A DNA stretch of 64,000 nt, from NCBI GenBank assembly GCA_016870115.1, contig VGCH01000001.1:62001-126000 (forward strand). The letters run 5' to 3'. The position numbers and the translations under genes were made by a program. The first letter of the stretch is position 1. The number at the start of each line of letters is the position of its first letter. This document shows, piece by piece, positions 36,281 to 45,410 of this stretch. The stretch is from Alphaproteobacteria bacterium. Its GTDB lineage: Bacteria; Pseudomonadota; Alphaproteobacteria; Reyranellales; Reyranellaceae. The notes under the pieces were generated by a model. That model saw nothing but the letters and a program-made list of their open reading frames with translations, was not told where the DNA came from and searched no databases.

Positions 36281-37192
36281 ATGCGCACCCTCTGCGGGGC
36301 CGCGCTCGTGGCGGTGCTGGCCGGGTGCGCCGAGTCGCCGCCGCCGGAAGCCCGGCTCGGCCAGCCGCCGGGCGCGAAGATCGTGGCGCCGGTCCTGGAC
36401 GATGCGGACCACGCGCTCGCGCGCCGGATGGAGCCACTGGTGGCGAGCCTGATGGCCCAGGTCGCCGGCGACGCCGCGCGCAAGAGTTTCAGCTATCGCT
36501 TCACGCGCCCGGTACGGGTGGCGCTCCTGATGGACGATACCGACGATCCCAAGCTCAAGGCCTGCTCCGCGCGGGGGCCGTCGCGGCTGGCGGAGGGTGT
36601 CGCGGCACTAAACGCGATCATGGGGCCTGCGTATGAGGTCGTGGCGCCGGAATCGGACCACGACGTCCTGTTCGCGTTCATGGATCGACCTGCGGCGATG
36701 TGGGACAAGCCCATCGCGATGGTGGGCCGCCGGCAGGCGGCGATTCTCAACAGGGCGCTCGACCGCATAGAGTCGATGAGAGCGGCCGGGTTCAATGTCT
36801 CGGGTGTCAACCTGGGCCTTCACCATGCGCCGATGCAGCGGGGGTACACAGTAGCGTTCGACCCACGGCACGCTGTCCCACGATACACGCTGTTCGACGC
36901 CGATCGTTTGGTCAACCAGTACAGCGTCCTTCCGTGCACGGCGAGTTATGTCTGGTCGCTAAGGGAGACGTGGTTTGGCGTATTCAGTTTTGAAGGGCCC
37001 GAACTACACATCGGGGCGGCCAACTTCACCACTGCGGACCCGACGTTGCCGAAGGGCGACTGGAGCATTAACGCGGCCTTTTGCCTTGCGCGCGGACCGG
37101 CGTCGCTCACGCCCCATCAGGTCGCCGTCTGCGCGGTCGCGGTTGAGCGGCTGATCGAGCACGAGCGCGCAACTGAGCGCAGCGCGGGGTAG
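36281..37192 (+). CDS. Putative DUF2927-like lipoprotein
   Basis: 303 residues. MRTLCGAALVAVLAGCAESPP gives a clean lipobox at Cys16. The body (SFSYRFTRPVRVALLMDD...ALNAIMGP...SDHDVLFAFMD) and a late CTASYVWSLRETWFG pattern resemble DUF2927-type secreted proteins, an assignment I hold loosely. An upstream in-frame ATG at 36164 has a better GGGAG site but would put 39 residues before the lipid signal. Not linked to any neighbour by operon spacing. Confidence 0.6.
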   Translation: MRTLCGAALVAVLAGCAESPPPEARLGQPPGAKIVAPVLDDADHALARRMEPLVASLMAQVAGDAARKSFSYRFTRPVRVALLMDDTDDPKLKACSARGPSRLAEGVAALNAIMGPAYEVVAPESDHDVLFAFMDRPAAMWDKPIAMVGRRQAAILNRALDRIESMRAAGFNVSGVNLGLHHAPMQRGYTVAFDPRHAVPRYTLFDADRLVNQYSVLPCTASYVWSLRETWFGVFSFEGPELHIGAANFTTADPTLPKGDWSINAAFCLARGPASLTPHQVAVCAVAVERLIEHERATERSAG

Positions 37193-37312
37193 GTAGATGG
37201 GAAACACAACCTTCAAGTTCGGCAAGAGCTCGATCCGGGTCAGCCACCGGCGTGAGGTGGCGCTTGGGGAAGCGCTCATGCCGCGTGTGTCGCGATGCCA
37301 GGTGCGCCCGCG

Positions 37313-38131
37313 TCATGCTCGCTTCGGGAGCTTGCCATCAGCGGCGCGGATCTCCGCCACCGCGGCGTCCCAGGCGGCGATGCGGTCGGGGCCGGCGGGG
37401 TGCGTATCCAGCAGACCGGTCTCGGTGCGGCCCGACAGGCGCGCCATGGTGAGCAGGAAGCCGCGCGCCTGATCGAGGTCGAAGGCGCCGCGATAGAGCA
37501 TCACGGCCGCGAGATAGTCGGCCTCGCGCTCCTGTTCCTTGGAGTAGGAGATGCGCCCGATCCGCCCGCCGGTATTGGCGCCGACCTCCATCGCATCGCG
37601 GGTCGCGCGACCGCCATCGTTGGAGCGGTAGGTCGCGGCGGCCATGAGGACGCCCATCAGCAACCCGCCGATCACCGCGCCTACGGTCGTGTTGCGCCGA
37701 GCCTGCTCGATATGGTTGGCGGCCTGGTGGCCGATCTCGTGCGCGAGCACCAGCGCGAGTTCCGCCTCGTTGGCGGCGTGCTCGAAGATGCCGAGGTTGA
37801 GCACGATCTCGCCGCCCGGCCCGGCCGAGGCGTTGAGCGCGCGATCGCCGGAGACGCGAATGCGCCAGTCGCAAACGCCGACATTCATCTCGCGGCAGGT
37901 CAGGCTGGCGGGATAGGCGAGCTTGTCCCACACCGCGTTCAGCATGGCCTCAGTTTCCTCCCGCGCCACCGCGCGGCGCGTCGGCGGCGCGGCGTTGGCA
38001 ATCTCGGTCTGGGCGAGACCGACGCGATCACCGGCGATGGAAGGCAGCTGATGGACCGCGCCAGCGCAGGCGCAGAGCGCGCCGGGCAGCGCGATCGCGC
38101 CGGCGCAGGACAGAACCGAACGGCGACGCAT
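37313..38131 (-). CDS. M48 family metalloprotease, lipoprotein-like
   Basis: 272 residues. The N-terminus has a signal with an atypical lipobox (GALCAC). The zinc motif HEIGH lies at 131-135, and the third ligand is in KEQEREADYLAAVMLYRG, both diagnostic for peptidase family M48. It resembles the periplasmic Loi/BepA-type proteases that police outer-membrane proteins. A membrane-like segment (VGAVIGGLLMGVLMAAATY) follows the HEIGH helix. It is convergent with the lipoprotein gene. Confidence 0.9.
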   Translation of the reverse strand: MRRRSVLSCAGAIALPGALCACAGAVHQLPSIAGDRVGLAQTEIANAAPPTRRAVAREETEAMLNAVWDKLAYPASLTCREMNVGVCDWRIRVSGDRALNASAGPGGEIVLNLGIFEHAANEAELALVLAHEIGHQAANHIEQARRNTTVGAVIGGLLMGVLMAAATYRSNDGGRATRDAMEVGANTGGRIGRISYSKEQEREADYLAAVMLYRGAFDLDQARGFLLTMARLSGRTETGLLDTHPAGPDRIAAWDAAVAEIRAADGKLPKRA

Positions 38132-38284
38132 GACCCACCCACCCCCCGTGGTTGCATCTCTTGGAGTGACGCTATCGCCGGGGTCGTGCGGGAGTCAATC
38201 TGGGGCGCAGGGCGGGACCGACGGGACCGCGTCGTTACACCCCCGAAACTTGATCCGGCGGTCGTGCGTCCCATCTTGGGCAGC

Positions 38285-39001
38285 ATGATCGAGCTTCGAC
38301 CCTTCGCCCGGCTGGGCAAATCCGACCATGGCTGGCTCAAGGCCAATTTCCACTTCAGCTTCGCGGAGTATCGCGATCCCGCGCGTGTGCACTGGGGGGC
38401 GCTGCGTGTCTGGAACAACGACCGCATCGCGCCCGGCACCGGCTTTCCGCCGCACCCGCATCGCGACATGGAGATCGTCACCTACGTGATGAAGGGCGCG
38501 ATCACGCACGAGGATCATCTCGGCAACCGCGGCCGCACCGAGGCGGGGCAGATCCAGGTGATGAGCGCGGGCCAGGGCATCCGGCACGCCGAGTACAATC
38601 GCGAGAGCGACGAGACCGAGCTGTTCCAGATCTGGGTGTTGCCCAACCGCGAGGGCGTGCCGGCGCGCTGGGAGACGGTGCCCTTCCCCGCCGAGGCGCG
38701 CGACGGCCGACTGGTGCCGCTCGCCTCGGGGCGCGGCGACGCCGGGGCGATTCCGCTCCATGCTGATGCCTCGCTGCGGGCGGGCACGCTCAAGGCCGGC
38801 CAGACGCTGCGTCAGGCGCTGGCCGGCAAGCCCGCCTATCTGGTGCCCGCGCGCGGCCGGGTCGAGGTGCGCGGCGCCGGCGCGGCGCCCGTCGTGGCCA
38901 ACGCCCGCGACGGTGTCGCCGTCGTCGACCAGGAGGAGATCGAGCTGGTGGCGCTGGAGGACAGCGAGATCGTGCTGGTCGAAACCGATCGGCTGAACTG
39001 A
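38285..39001 (+). CDS. Pirin family protein
   Basis: 238 residues, bicupin. The metal site is His57/His59 in FPPHPHRDMEIVTYVMKG and His101/Glu103 in GQGIRHAEYN. It matches the bacterial YhhW-like pirins, some of which have quercetinase activity. A long upstream frame is a shadow of the M48 gene. Confidence 0.92.
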   Translation: MIELRPFARLGKSDHGWLKANFHFSFAEYRDPARVHWGALRVWNNDRIAPGTGFPPHPHRDMEIVTYVMKGAITHEDHLGNRGRTEAGQIQVMSAGQGIRHAEYNRESDETELFQIWVLPNREGVPARWETVPFPAEARDGRLVPLASGRGDAGAIPLHADASLRAGTLKAGQTLRQALAGKPAYLVPARGRVEVRGAGAAPVVANARDGVAVVDQEEIELVALEDSEIVLVETDRLN

Positions 39002-39051
39002 CCCCGTGCGCTCAGGGCGACGGGAGGGCGCGTCGCCGCACGGCACCTCCC

Positions 39052-39084
39052 TGTCGTCCTGAACGCCGTGAAGGACCTTTCCTT
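39052..39084 (+). repeat. Short repeat of the GTC(A/G)T(C/T)CTGA type
   Basis: The spacer contains CTGTCGTCCTGAACGCCG followed by GAAGGACCTTTCC. This resembles the common alphaproteobacterial intergenic element GTCATCCTGAGCGnAGCGAAGGATCT. A shorter relative starts at 1366 (GTCATTCTGAGCCCAGCG). The rest of the 39002-39165 spacer shows nothing definite. Confidence 0.4.
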
Positions 39085-39165
39085 CACCAGCGCCGTGCCA
39101 ACGGCGACCTCTAGAGGTGCGTCGGAAAGACTCTAGTATGGCCGGCGACGCGCCGGAGATCGCAC

Positions 39166-39792
39166 ATGCTGGAGGTTGAATACTTCTACGCCGCCCATTC
39201 CGCGTTTGCCTATCTGGGCTCAGCGCGGTTCATGGCCATCGCTGGCGCCGCCGGGCGGCGCATCGCCCACAAACCTGTCGATTTGCGCCGGGTCGTCGCG
39301 GAGTCCGGGTCGGTGCCGTTCGGGCGGCGCACGCGCGCCCACGCCGAGTACTTCTTCGGCCGCGAGATCGAACGCTGGAGCGAGGAGCGCGGCGCTCGCT
39401 GGATCGGCCGCATACCGACCCACCATGCCAAGGACATCACGCTACCGAATTGCATGCTGATCGCGGGGCTCACGCGAGGCCTCGTGATCGACGGTCTGGC
39501 GCACGCGCTGCTCGAAGCGCACTGGCAACGCGATGCCGATCTGGCCGACCGATCGACGCTTGCAGAGATCGCCCGCGGGATCGGCGTCGATCCCGAACCG
39601 TTGCTCGACCGCGCCCTCTCGCCTGAGGTGCAGGCGATCTACCAGGCCAACACCGACGAGGCCATCCGGCGCTCGGTGTTCGGCTCGCCGACCTACGTTG
39701 TCGATGGCGACATGTTCTACGGCCAGGACCGGCTGGAGATGGTCGAGCGCGCGCTGCGCAAGCCCTATCGGGCGGGACCCGGCGGGCGCTGA
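39166..39792 (+). CDS. 2-hydroxychromene-2-carboxylate isomerase-like (DsbA fold) protein 1
   Basis: 208 residues of the glutathione-dependent DsbA-fold group. VEYFYAAHSAFAYLGSARF carries the catalytic Ser in place of the DsbA CxxC. AHAEYFFGREIERW is the family's middle block and RRSVFGSPTYVVDGDMFYGQDRL the cis-Pro segment. The substrate need not be hydroxychromene carboxylate. A related protein is encoded at 41958-42554. Confidence 0.85.
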   Translation: MLEVEYFYAAHSAFAYLGSARFMAIAGAAGRRIAHKPVDLRRVVAESGSVPFGRRTRAHAEYFFGREIERWSEERGARWIGRIPTHHAKDITLPNCMLIAGLTRGLVIDGLAHALLEAHWQRDADLADRSTLAEIARGIGVDPEPLLDRALSPEVQAIYQANTDEAIRRSVFGSPTYVVDGDMFYGQDRLEMVERALRKPYRAGPGGR

Positions 39793-39852
39793 ATTGACGC
39801 TGCGGTTCCGGCGGGGTTCTATCCGGCCCAACGGAATCACGGGGGGAGTGCG

Positions 39853-40626
39853 ATGGCGTACAAGGGGTTCGATCTCACGGGCAAGGTGTCGCTGGTCACC
39901 GGTGGCAATGGCGGCATCGGTCTCGGCATGGCCGAGGCGCTGGCCGAGGCGGGCGCCGATGTCTGCATCTGGGGCACCAATCCCGCCAAGAACGCGGCCG
40001 CCGTCGAGAAGCTGAAGCGCTTTGGCCGCAAGGTCCATGCCCAGATCGTCGATGTCGGCGATGAGGCGCAGGTCGATGCGGGCTTCGCCGAGACCGTGCG
40101 CGTGCTGGGCAAGGTCGACAATTGCGTCGCCAATTCCGGCGTCAGCGGCCGCGGCAAGGGTGCGATCCTGGAGATGACCGCCGACGAGTGGCGGCGCGTG
40201 ATGCGGGTCAATCTCGACGGGGTGTTCTTCACCTTCCGCGCCGCTGTCCGGCACATGGCGCCGCGCGGCCAGGGCGGTTCGCTGGTCGCCATGGCGAGCA
40301 CGGCGGCGGTCGAGGGCGCGGCGCGATCGAGCCACTATGGCGCGAGCAAGGGCGGCGTCTGCGCCATGGTGCGCGCGCTCGCCGTCGAGCTCGCCCGCTA
40401 CAACATCACGGCGAACTCGATCCTGCCGGGCTGGATCGAGACCGAGATGACGGCCAACGCCTTCGGCAATCCGAAGTTCGCGGCCAACGTCATGCCGCGC
40501 ATTCCCGAACGGCGCTGGGGCGTCGGCAGCGATTTCGGACCGATCGCGGTCTATCTCGCGAGCGATGCCACCCGCTACACCACCGGCCGCGATTTCGTGA
40601 TCGACGGCGGCTACACGCTGTTCTGA
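39853..40626 (+). CDS. SDR family oxidoreductase
   Basis: 257 residues with the classical short-chain dehydrogenase pattern: VTGGNGGIGLG (NAD(P) site), DNCVANSG (NNAG equivalent), and the catalytic Tyr/Lys in HYGASKGG. LPGWIETEM and the closing FVIDGGYTL fit the family. Substrate unknown. An exported protein follows after 8 bases. Confidence 0.92.
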   Translation: MAYKGFDLTGKVSLVTGGNGGIGLGMAEALAEAGADVCIWGTNPAKNAAAVEKLKRFGRKVHAQIVDVGDEAQVDAGFAETVRVLGKVDNCVANSGVSGRGKGAILEMTADEWRRVMRVNLDGVFFTFRAAVRHMAPRGQGGSLVAMASTAAVEGAARSSHYGASKGGVCAMVRALAVELARYNITANSILPGWIETEMTANAFGNPKFAANVMPRIPERRWGVGSDFGPIAVYLASDATRYTTGRDFVIDGGYTLF

Positions 40627-40634
40627 GCGGCGCC

Positions 40635-41108
40635 ATGATCCGCTTTCCCCGCGCGCTGCCGGCGCTGCTCCTCGCGCTGGCCGCACCGGCGCTGGCACAG
40701 GACCCGCCGCCGGATCGCCATGCCGGCTACTACTATCCGGTACCGACCTCGACCGAGACCTACGAGTCGCGGATGCAGAGCCTTGCCGAGATGGACCGCG
40801 CGCACCGCATCCAGTTCGCGACGGCGGTGTCGCAAGGCACGCTGCAATCGAGCTATCGCGTGCCCTACGCCGTCTTCGCCAAGGGCGGCGAAGCGGACCG
40901 GCTGATCGTGGTCGGGCTTCAGCCGGGCGAAATGTCGACGATCTTCCGGATTCGCGCCGTGCTCGCCAATATGACGACGCAGGCGCGGCTCAGCCCGTTC
41001 TTCCAGGAACGCACCATCGTCGAGGACGCGACCTTCTTCGATCTCCTGAAGATGATGGGCTTCCGCCAGATCACCGTCACCGACGGCGACAAGCTCGCGC
41101 ACAGGTGA
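40635..41108 (+). CDS. Hypothetical secreted protein
   Basis: 157 residues. A clear signal peptide (MIRFPRALPALLLALAAPALAQ) is followed by a Tyr- and Pro-rich start (HAGYYYPVPTSTETYESRM). The body contains VVGLQPGEMSTIFRIRAVLANMTTQAR and ends FFDLLKMMGFRQITVTDGDKLAHR. Some databases call similar proteins molybdopterin-guanine dinucleotide biosynthesis A, without support here. Function unknown. Confidence 0.7.
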   Translation: MIRFPRALPALLLALAAPALAQDPPPDRHAGYYYPVPTSTETYESRMQSLAEMDRAHRIQFATAVSQGTLQSSYRVPYAVFAKGGEADRLIVVGLQPGEMSTIFRIRAVLANMTTQARLSPFFQERTIVEDATFFDLLKMMGFRQITVTDGDKLAHR

Positions 41109-41137
41109 CGATCCGCTGACGTCCTGCCGCCCGGCCG

Positions 41138-41893
41138 TCAGATCGCGTTCATGCCACCATCGATGACCAGCTCCGCGCCGGTGACGAAGCGCGCCTCGTC
41201 GGAGAGCAGGTAGAGAATGCCGTAGGCGATATCGCGCGGGGCGCCCAGATCGCCGATCGGGATGCGCTTCTTCATGCGCTCGCGGGCGCGTTCGTCGGGC
41301 AGGATCGCGTCGCCCATACGGGTCGCGATCACGCCGGGATGCACCGAGTTGCAGCGGATCTTCCAGCCCTTGCGGGCGCAATCCATCGCCACCGTCTTGG
41401 TGAACTGCCGCACCGCGCCCTTGCTTGCGCCGTAAGCCGATAGATCCGGCGTGCCGACGAAGGCGGCGAGCGAGGAGGTGTTCACGATCGAGCCGCCCCC
41501 GCCTTCGCGCATCAGCGGCACCGCGACCTTGCAGCCGAGGAACACGCCCTCGACATTGACCGCGAGAATGCGACGCCACTGCTCGACCGTTTCGTCCGCA
41601 AAGCGGCTGGGGAACGGCCCCGCGATGCCGGCATTGTTGGCAAGCCCGTCGAGCCTGCCTTCGGCGGAGCGAATGCCCTCGATTACCCGGACCCAGTCGG
41701 CCTCGCTCGAGGTGTCGTGCGCCACGAAGCGCGCGGCCGCGCCGATCGCCTTCGCCGTCGCCTCGCCGCCCGTGCGGTCGATGTCGCTCGCGATCACCCG
41801 CGCGCCCTCGGCCGCCAGCAATTCCGATGTCGCCCGGCCGATGCCCGACCCCGCGCCGGTCACCAGCACCACCTTGCCCTTCATGCGATCCAT
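41138..41893 (-). CDS. SDR family oxidoreductase
   Basis: 251 residues. VTGAGSGIGRA (cofactor), LANNAGIAGP, NTSSLAAF with catalytic Ser, and SAYGASKGAVRQFTKTVAMD with Tyr/Lys are all present; it ends TGAELVIDGGMNAI. The chosen ATG has GGGAGG ahead of it on the minus strand. It is divergent from the second DsbA-fold isomerase. Confidence 0.92.
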   Translation of the reverse strand: MDRMKGKVVLVTGAGSGIGRATSELLAAEGARVIASDIDRTGGEATAKAIGAAARFVAHDTSSEADWVRVIEGIRSAEGRLDGLANNAGIAGPFPSRFADETVEQWRRILAVNVEGVFLGCKVAVPLMREGGGGSIVNTSSLAAFVGTPDLSAYGASKGAVRQFTKTVAMDCARKGWKIRCNSVHPGVIATRMGDAILPDERARERMKKRIPIGDLGAPRDIAYGILYLLSDEARFVTGAELVIDGGMNAI

Positions 41894-41957
41894 GCGCCGC
41901 CTCCCGTTGAGGAGACGGTAGGTTCGGTGCAGGGTGGGCTCAAGCACGGAGGACCGG

Positions 41958-42554
41958 ATGGCCCGCAGACTGGAATTCTTCTTCGACTATGGCAGCCCCT
42001 ACAGCTACCTCGCCGATACCCAGGTCGAGGCGATCGCGGCCCGCACCGGCGCCACGCTCGCGCGCCGGCCGATGCTGCTGGGCGGCGTCTTCAAGGCCAC
42101 CGGCAACGTCTCGCCCGCCGCCTTCGCGCCGCGTGCGGCCTGGACAGGCTCCGACATGGCGTTGTGGGCGAAGACCTACGGTGTGCCCTTCAAGCGCAAT
42201 CCGTTCTTTCCCGTGAACACGCTCAATCTGATGCGCGGCGCCGCGGCCGCCGAGATCGACGGGGTTTTCGACCGCTATCATCCCGCGATGTTCCGCGCGA
42301 TGTGGGTGGAGGGCCGCAACCTGAACGACATGGGCGAGGTCGTCGCGGTGCTGAAAGGCGCTGGACTGGACCCGGCGCACTTCGGAAAGCGCCTGCAGGA
42401 CCAGGATGTGAAAGATCGACTGAAGGACACCACCGAGGAGGCGGTGCGGCGCGGTGTCTTCGGCGCGCCGACCTCGTTCGTGGGCGAGCGCATGTTCTTC
42501 GGCAACGATCGCCTGCACTTCGTCGAGCGCGCGCTCAGGGGTGAGTTCGACTGA
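41958..42554 (+). CDS. 2-hydroxychromene-2-carboxylate isomerase-like (DsbA fold) protein 2
   Basis: 198 residues. LEFFFDYGSPYSYLAD is the typical N-terminus with the catalytic Ser, FKRNPFFPVNTLNLMR the middle block, and RRGVFGAPTSFVGERMFFGNDRLHFVERAL the cis-Pro segment. It is closer to the bona fide isomerase/kappa-class GST group than the copy at 39166. CGGAGGA precedes the ATG. It converges on a quinone oxidoreductase gene. Confidence 0.9.
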   Translation: MARRLEFFFDYGSPYSYLADTQVEAIAARTGATLARRPMLLGGVFKATGNVSPAAFAPRAAWTGSDMALWAKTYGVPFKRNPFFPVNTLNLMRGAAAAEIDGVFDRYHPAMFRAMWVEGRNLNDMGEVVAVLKGAGLDPAHFGKRLQDQDVKDRLKDTTEEAVRRGVFGAPTSFVGERMFFGNDRLHFVERALRGEFD

Positions 42555-42575
42555 CGGGACGGCGCTCGCTGTTCG

Positions 42576-43556
42576 TCACTCCATCTCGATCACCGCCTTG
42601 CCGACGACCTTGCGATCGCGCAGCGCCAGCAGCGCGTCGGCGACGCGCTCGAGCGGGAAGCGGTGGGAGATGTGCGGGCGCATCACGCCCTGCGCGGCCA
42701 GCGCCGGCAGGTCGCGGGCATAGTCGTCGGCGAAGGTGCGCGACTGGCGGATCGTGCTCTCGCCCGCGCGCACGCCCAACACCGCGAGCCCCTTGATGAG
42801 AATATGGTTGGACATGAGCTTGCTCGGTCCGCCCGAGGTGAAGCCGACGACCAGCAGTCGCGCGCCATAGGCGGCAGCGCGGACGGATTTCTCCAGCACC
42901 TCGCCGCCCACCGGATCGTAGATCACGTCGGCACCGCGGCCGTCAGTCATGCCCTTGGACACGGCGACGAAGTCGGCCTCGCGCAGGTTCACCGTGAGGT
43001 CCGCACCCTGTTCCTTCACCACCGCAAGCTTGGCGTCGTCGGAGCCGGTCGCGATCACCTGCGCGCCGAGATGCTTGCCGAGCTGGACGGCCGCCAGGCC
43101 GACACCGCCCGTGGCGCCATGCACCAGCAGGACCTCGCGGCGCTTCAGCGCGGCGCGATGGACCAGCGCGTGATAGGCGGTCTGGGCGGCGACCCGGAAG
43201 GCGGCGGCCTCAGAATGCGACCAGCCGGCGGGCGCGCGGGTCAGGGCACGCGCCGGCACTGCCACATACTCCGCGAAGGCGCCCGGCTTGGCGCCGAAGA
43301 TCGCGCGATCACCCACGCGCCAGTCGGAGACGTCCGCGCCGACCTCGTGGATCGTGCCGGCGCCCTCCAGCCCGGGCACGAAGGGCAGCGCGGGCTTGTG
43401 CTGGTAGCCGCCGGCCACCATCAGCACGTCGGGGAAGTTCACGGCGGCGGCGCCCACCCGGACGACCACCTCGCCGGCGCCGGCGCGTGGGATCGGCCGC
43501 TCCTCGATGCGCAGCACGGACGGATCGCCCAATCGGTCGCAGATCACGGCGCGCAT
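42576..43556 (-). CDS. NADPH:quinone oxidoreductase family (zinc-independent MDR)
   Basis: 326 residues. The MDR layout is clear: PGLEGAGTIHEVGADV in the catalytic domain, then LLVHGATGGVGLAAVQLGKHLGAQVIATGSDDAKL with an AxxGGVG cofactor loop. The structural zinc Cys residues are missing, as in zeta-crystallin/QOR enzymes. The likely reaction is NADPH-dependent reduction of quinones or enones. Confidence 0.9.
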   Translation of the reverse strand: MRAVICDRLGDPSVLRIEERPIPRAGAGEVVVRVGAAAVNFPDVLMVAGGYQHKPALPFVPGLEGAGTIHEVGADVSDWRVGDRAIFGAKPGAFAEYVAVPARALTRAPAGWSHSEAAAFRVAAQTAYHALVHRAALKRREVLLVHGATGGVGLAAVQLGKHLGAQVIATGSDDAKLAVVKEQGADLTVNLREADFVAVSKGMTDGRGADVIYDPVGGEVLEKSVRAAAYGARLLVVGFTSGGPSKLMSNHILIKGLAVLGVRAGESTIRQSRTFADDYARDLPALAAQGVMRPHISHRFPLERVADALLALRDRKVVGKAVIEME

Positions 43557-43606
43557 CGTCCGGCTTCTCCCCTGTTGCCCGGTGTATAGTGCGTGGGCCC
43601 CCGTCC

Positions 43607-44686
43607 ATGCAAAGCCGCGCCCGGAAATTCTTCGCCGCCCTGCGCACGGTCGCCGTCGTTGTCGGCGTCACGCTGGCGCTCGACTTTGCGGTGACGCTGT
43701 TCATTCCCGCCAAGCTGCTCGACAGCTGGCTGGCCGCCCGCGAGCGCGACGCCGCCGTCTACGACCGCACGGTCGCCTGGCATCACGAGATCCGACCCAA
43801 CCTCGATCTTGAACGGTTGTGGGGCGCGACGCGCTATCGCTTCCGCAGTGACGCGCACGGTCACCGCACCGGTGCCTGTGCCGGCGATGTCGACGCACCG
43901 CTGTTCCAGGGTCGCACGGTGTTCGTGGCAGGCGATTCATTCGCCGAGGGGCTGGGCGTCGCGTTCGAGGCGAGTGTCGCGGGGCTGCTGGCTTGCGCGT
44001 ATCGGGAGGCGGGCTTCTCCGTGCGCAATCTCGGCACGCAGACCTACAGCCCCGTGATCTATCACCATCGTATCGCCGACGCGGTGCGCCGCACCGGTGT
44101 CCGACCGAGCGAGATCGTGCTGTTCCTCGACCTGTCAGACATCCACAACGACGCCAACGACTATGTCGAGATCGGCGGACGGGTGCTGAACGAGCCGCCC
44201 AGCGTCGGCCGGCGCAGCAAGGATTTTCTCAAGCGCAACTTCACCAGTATCGCCGTGGCGTTTGAATTGCGGCAACGCTACGCCGTGGAGCACGCCTCAC
44301 CCATCGCGGTGTCGGGCAATCCGCTCGCGCGCTGGACGGTCGATCCGGCGCTACAGCAGGCGTGGGCGCGACGCGGGCTGGAAGTTGCGGGTCGCAATCT
44401 CGATCGCCTGGTGGCGCTCTGCCGCGAGTGGGGCTGCCGGTTGACGCTGGTGGTCTATCCCTGGCCCGACCAGCTCTTCGCGGGCGACCGCGAGAGTCTG
44501 CAAGTCACCCACTGGCGCGACTGGAGTGCCGCGCGCGATGTGCGGTTCGTCGACGCGTTTGCGCCGTTCTTCGAGCGGCCAGCCGAGCAGGCCGTGCGCG
44601 AGTGGTATATCAAGCGCGATATCCACTTCAATGACGCCGGCCATCGTCACCTGTTCGAGGCGGTCTGGAGCCAGATCAAGCCGTAG
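43607..44686 (+). CDS. Membrane-anchored SGNH/GDSL hydrolase-like protein
   Basis: 359 residues. One N-terminal membrane helix (~13-33) precedes a periplasmic domain. VFVAGDSFAEGLGV holds the nucleophile Ser111, NLGTQTYSP gives the Asn block, and DIHFNDAGHRHLFE gives the Asp343/His346 pair. This layout is seen in enzymes that add or remove acyl groups on cell-surface polysaccharides. No polysaccharide genes lie adjacent. Confidence 0.8.
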   Translation: MQSRARKFFAALRTVAVVVGVTLALDFAVTLFIPAKLLDSWLAARERDAAVYDRTVAWHHEIRPNLDLERLWGATRYRFRSDAHGHRTGACAGDVDAPLFQGRTVFVAGDSFAEGLGVAFEASVAGLLACAYREAGFSVRNLGTQTYSPVIYHHRIADAVRRTGVRPSEIVLFLDLSDIHNDANDYVEIGGRVLNEPPSVGRRSKDFLKRNFTSIAVAFELRQRYAVEHASPIAVSGNPLARWTVDPALQQAWARRGLEVAGRNLDRLVALCREWGCRLTLVVYPWPDQLFAGDRESLQVTHWRDWSAARDVRFVDAFAPFFERPAEQAVREWYIKRDIHFNDAGHRHLFEAVWSQIKP

Positions 44687-44774
44687 CGCCTTGCGATCCG
44701 GCTGGGATCAAGCGGATCGAAACACCGACGACCGACTCATTGCGATGACGTACTTGCGCTCGCCGGGAGCGGCG

Positions 44775-45377
44775 TCAGCGCTTCAGCGGTAGTCCGGGCC
44801 GGCGGCACTCCGACGAGGCGCGCTGGAAGACGGCCGCGAAGCCGCGCAGGTCGAGACGGTCGCTGTGCATCTCGCCGTCGCGCGACAGGCCGGAGATCGC
44901 GACCCAATCACGTTCACCCAGCGCCGCGATGATGCGCCGGTCGGTCGCCTCGTCGGTCGCCCAGGCGAATTCGCCATCGGTGAAGAGGCGGAAGCTCGGG
45001 CCGTTCTCGAACTCCAGCCGCACGATGCTGTCGCGCCGGAAGGCATAGGCGCTCGCGAACGCAACGCTGTCCCAACTCTGGCGGTGCGGCCGGTGGGTCA
45101 CATAGAGCATCGGACGGATGTCGCGCTTCTGCCGCGCCTGCAAGGCGAGCGGCGTGTGGGCGACGTAGCAGATGCGGTGCGCGCCGGACCCCGCCGCATG
45201 AGCGCGCCACTCCATCACCTCCAAGAGCCGCACCGGGTCGTCGGGCGATGACACCACCGGCGGCGTCGCCGATAGCGCAACGGCCGCCTGGGCCGGCGAT
45301 TGCGCGCGCGCCACGCCGCAGGCGGCGACGATGATCGCCGTCGTCGCGGTCAGCAGCCGTATCAAGATGCGCCCCAT
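44775..45377 (-). CDS. IalB-family (invasion associated locus B) secreted protein
   Basis: 200 residues with a signal peptide (~1-25). The body follows the IalB pattern: RICYVAHTPLALQARQKRDIRPMLYVTHRP, SAYAFRRDSIVRLEFENGPSFRLFTDGEFAWA, IISALGE-type and SDRLDLRGFAAVFQRASSEC. IalB proteins are widespread in alphaproteobacteria, and only in Bartonella is a role in host-cell invasion known. Convergent with the SGNH hydrolase gene; the 88-base spacer between them shows nothing notable. Confidence 0.8.
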   Translation of the reverse strand: MGRILIRLLTATTAIIVAACGVARAQSPAQAAVALSATPPVVSSPDDPVRLLEVMEWRAHAAGSGAHRICYVAHTPLALQARQKRDIRPMLYVTHRPHRQSWDSVAFASAYAFRRDSIVRLEFENGPSFRLFTDGEFAWATDEATDRRIIAALGERDWVAISGLSRDGEMHSDRLDLRGFAAVFQRASSECRRPGLPLKR

Positions 45378-45410
45378 GCCCAGTCCCCAGATCTGAGACC
45401 GGAGATAAGA

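Noticed and set aside
37197-37472. A 91-residue frame after the lipoprotein gene
   Set aside because: It runs into the 3' end of the M48 protease on the other strand and resembles no family.
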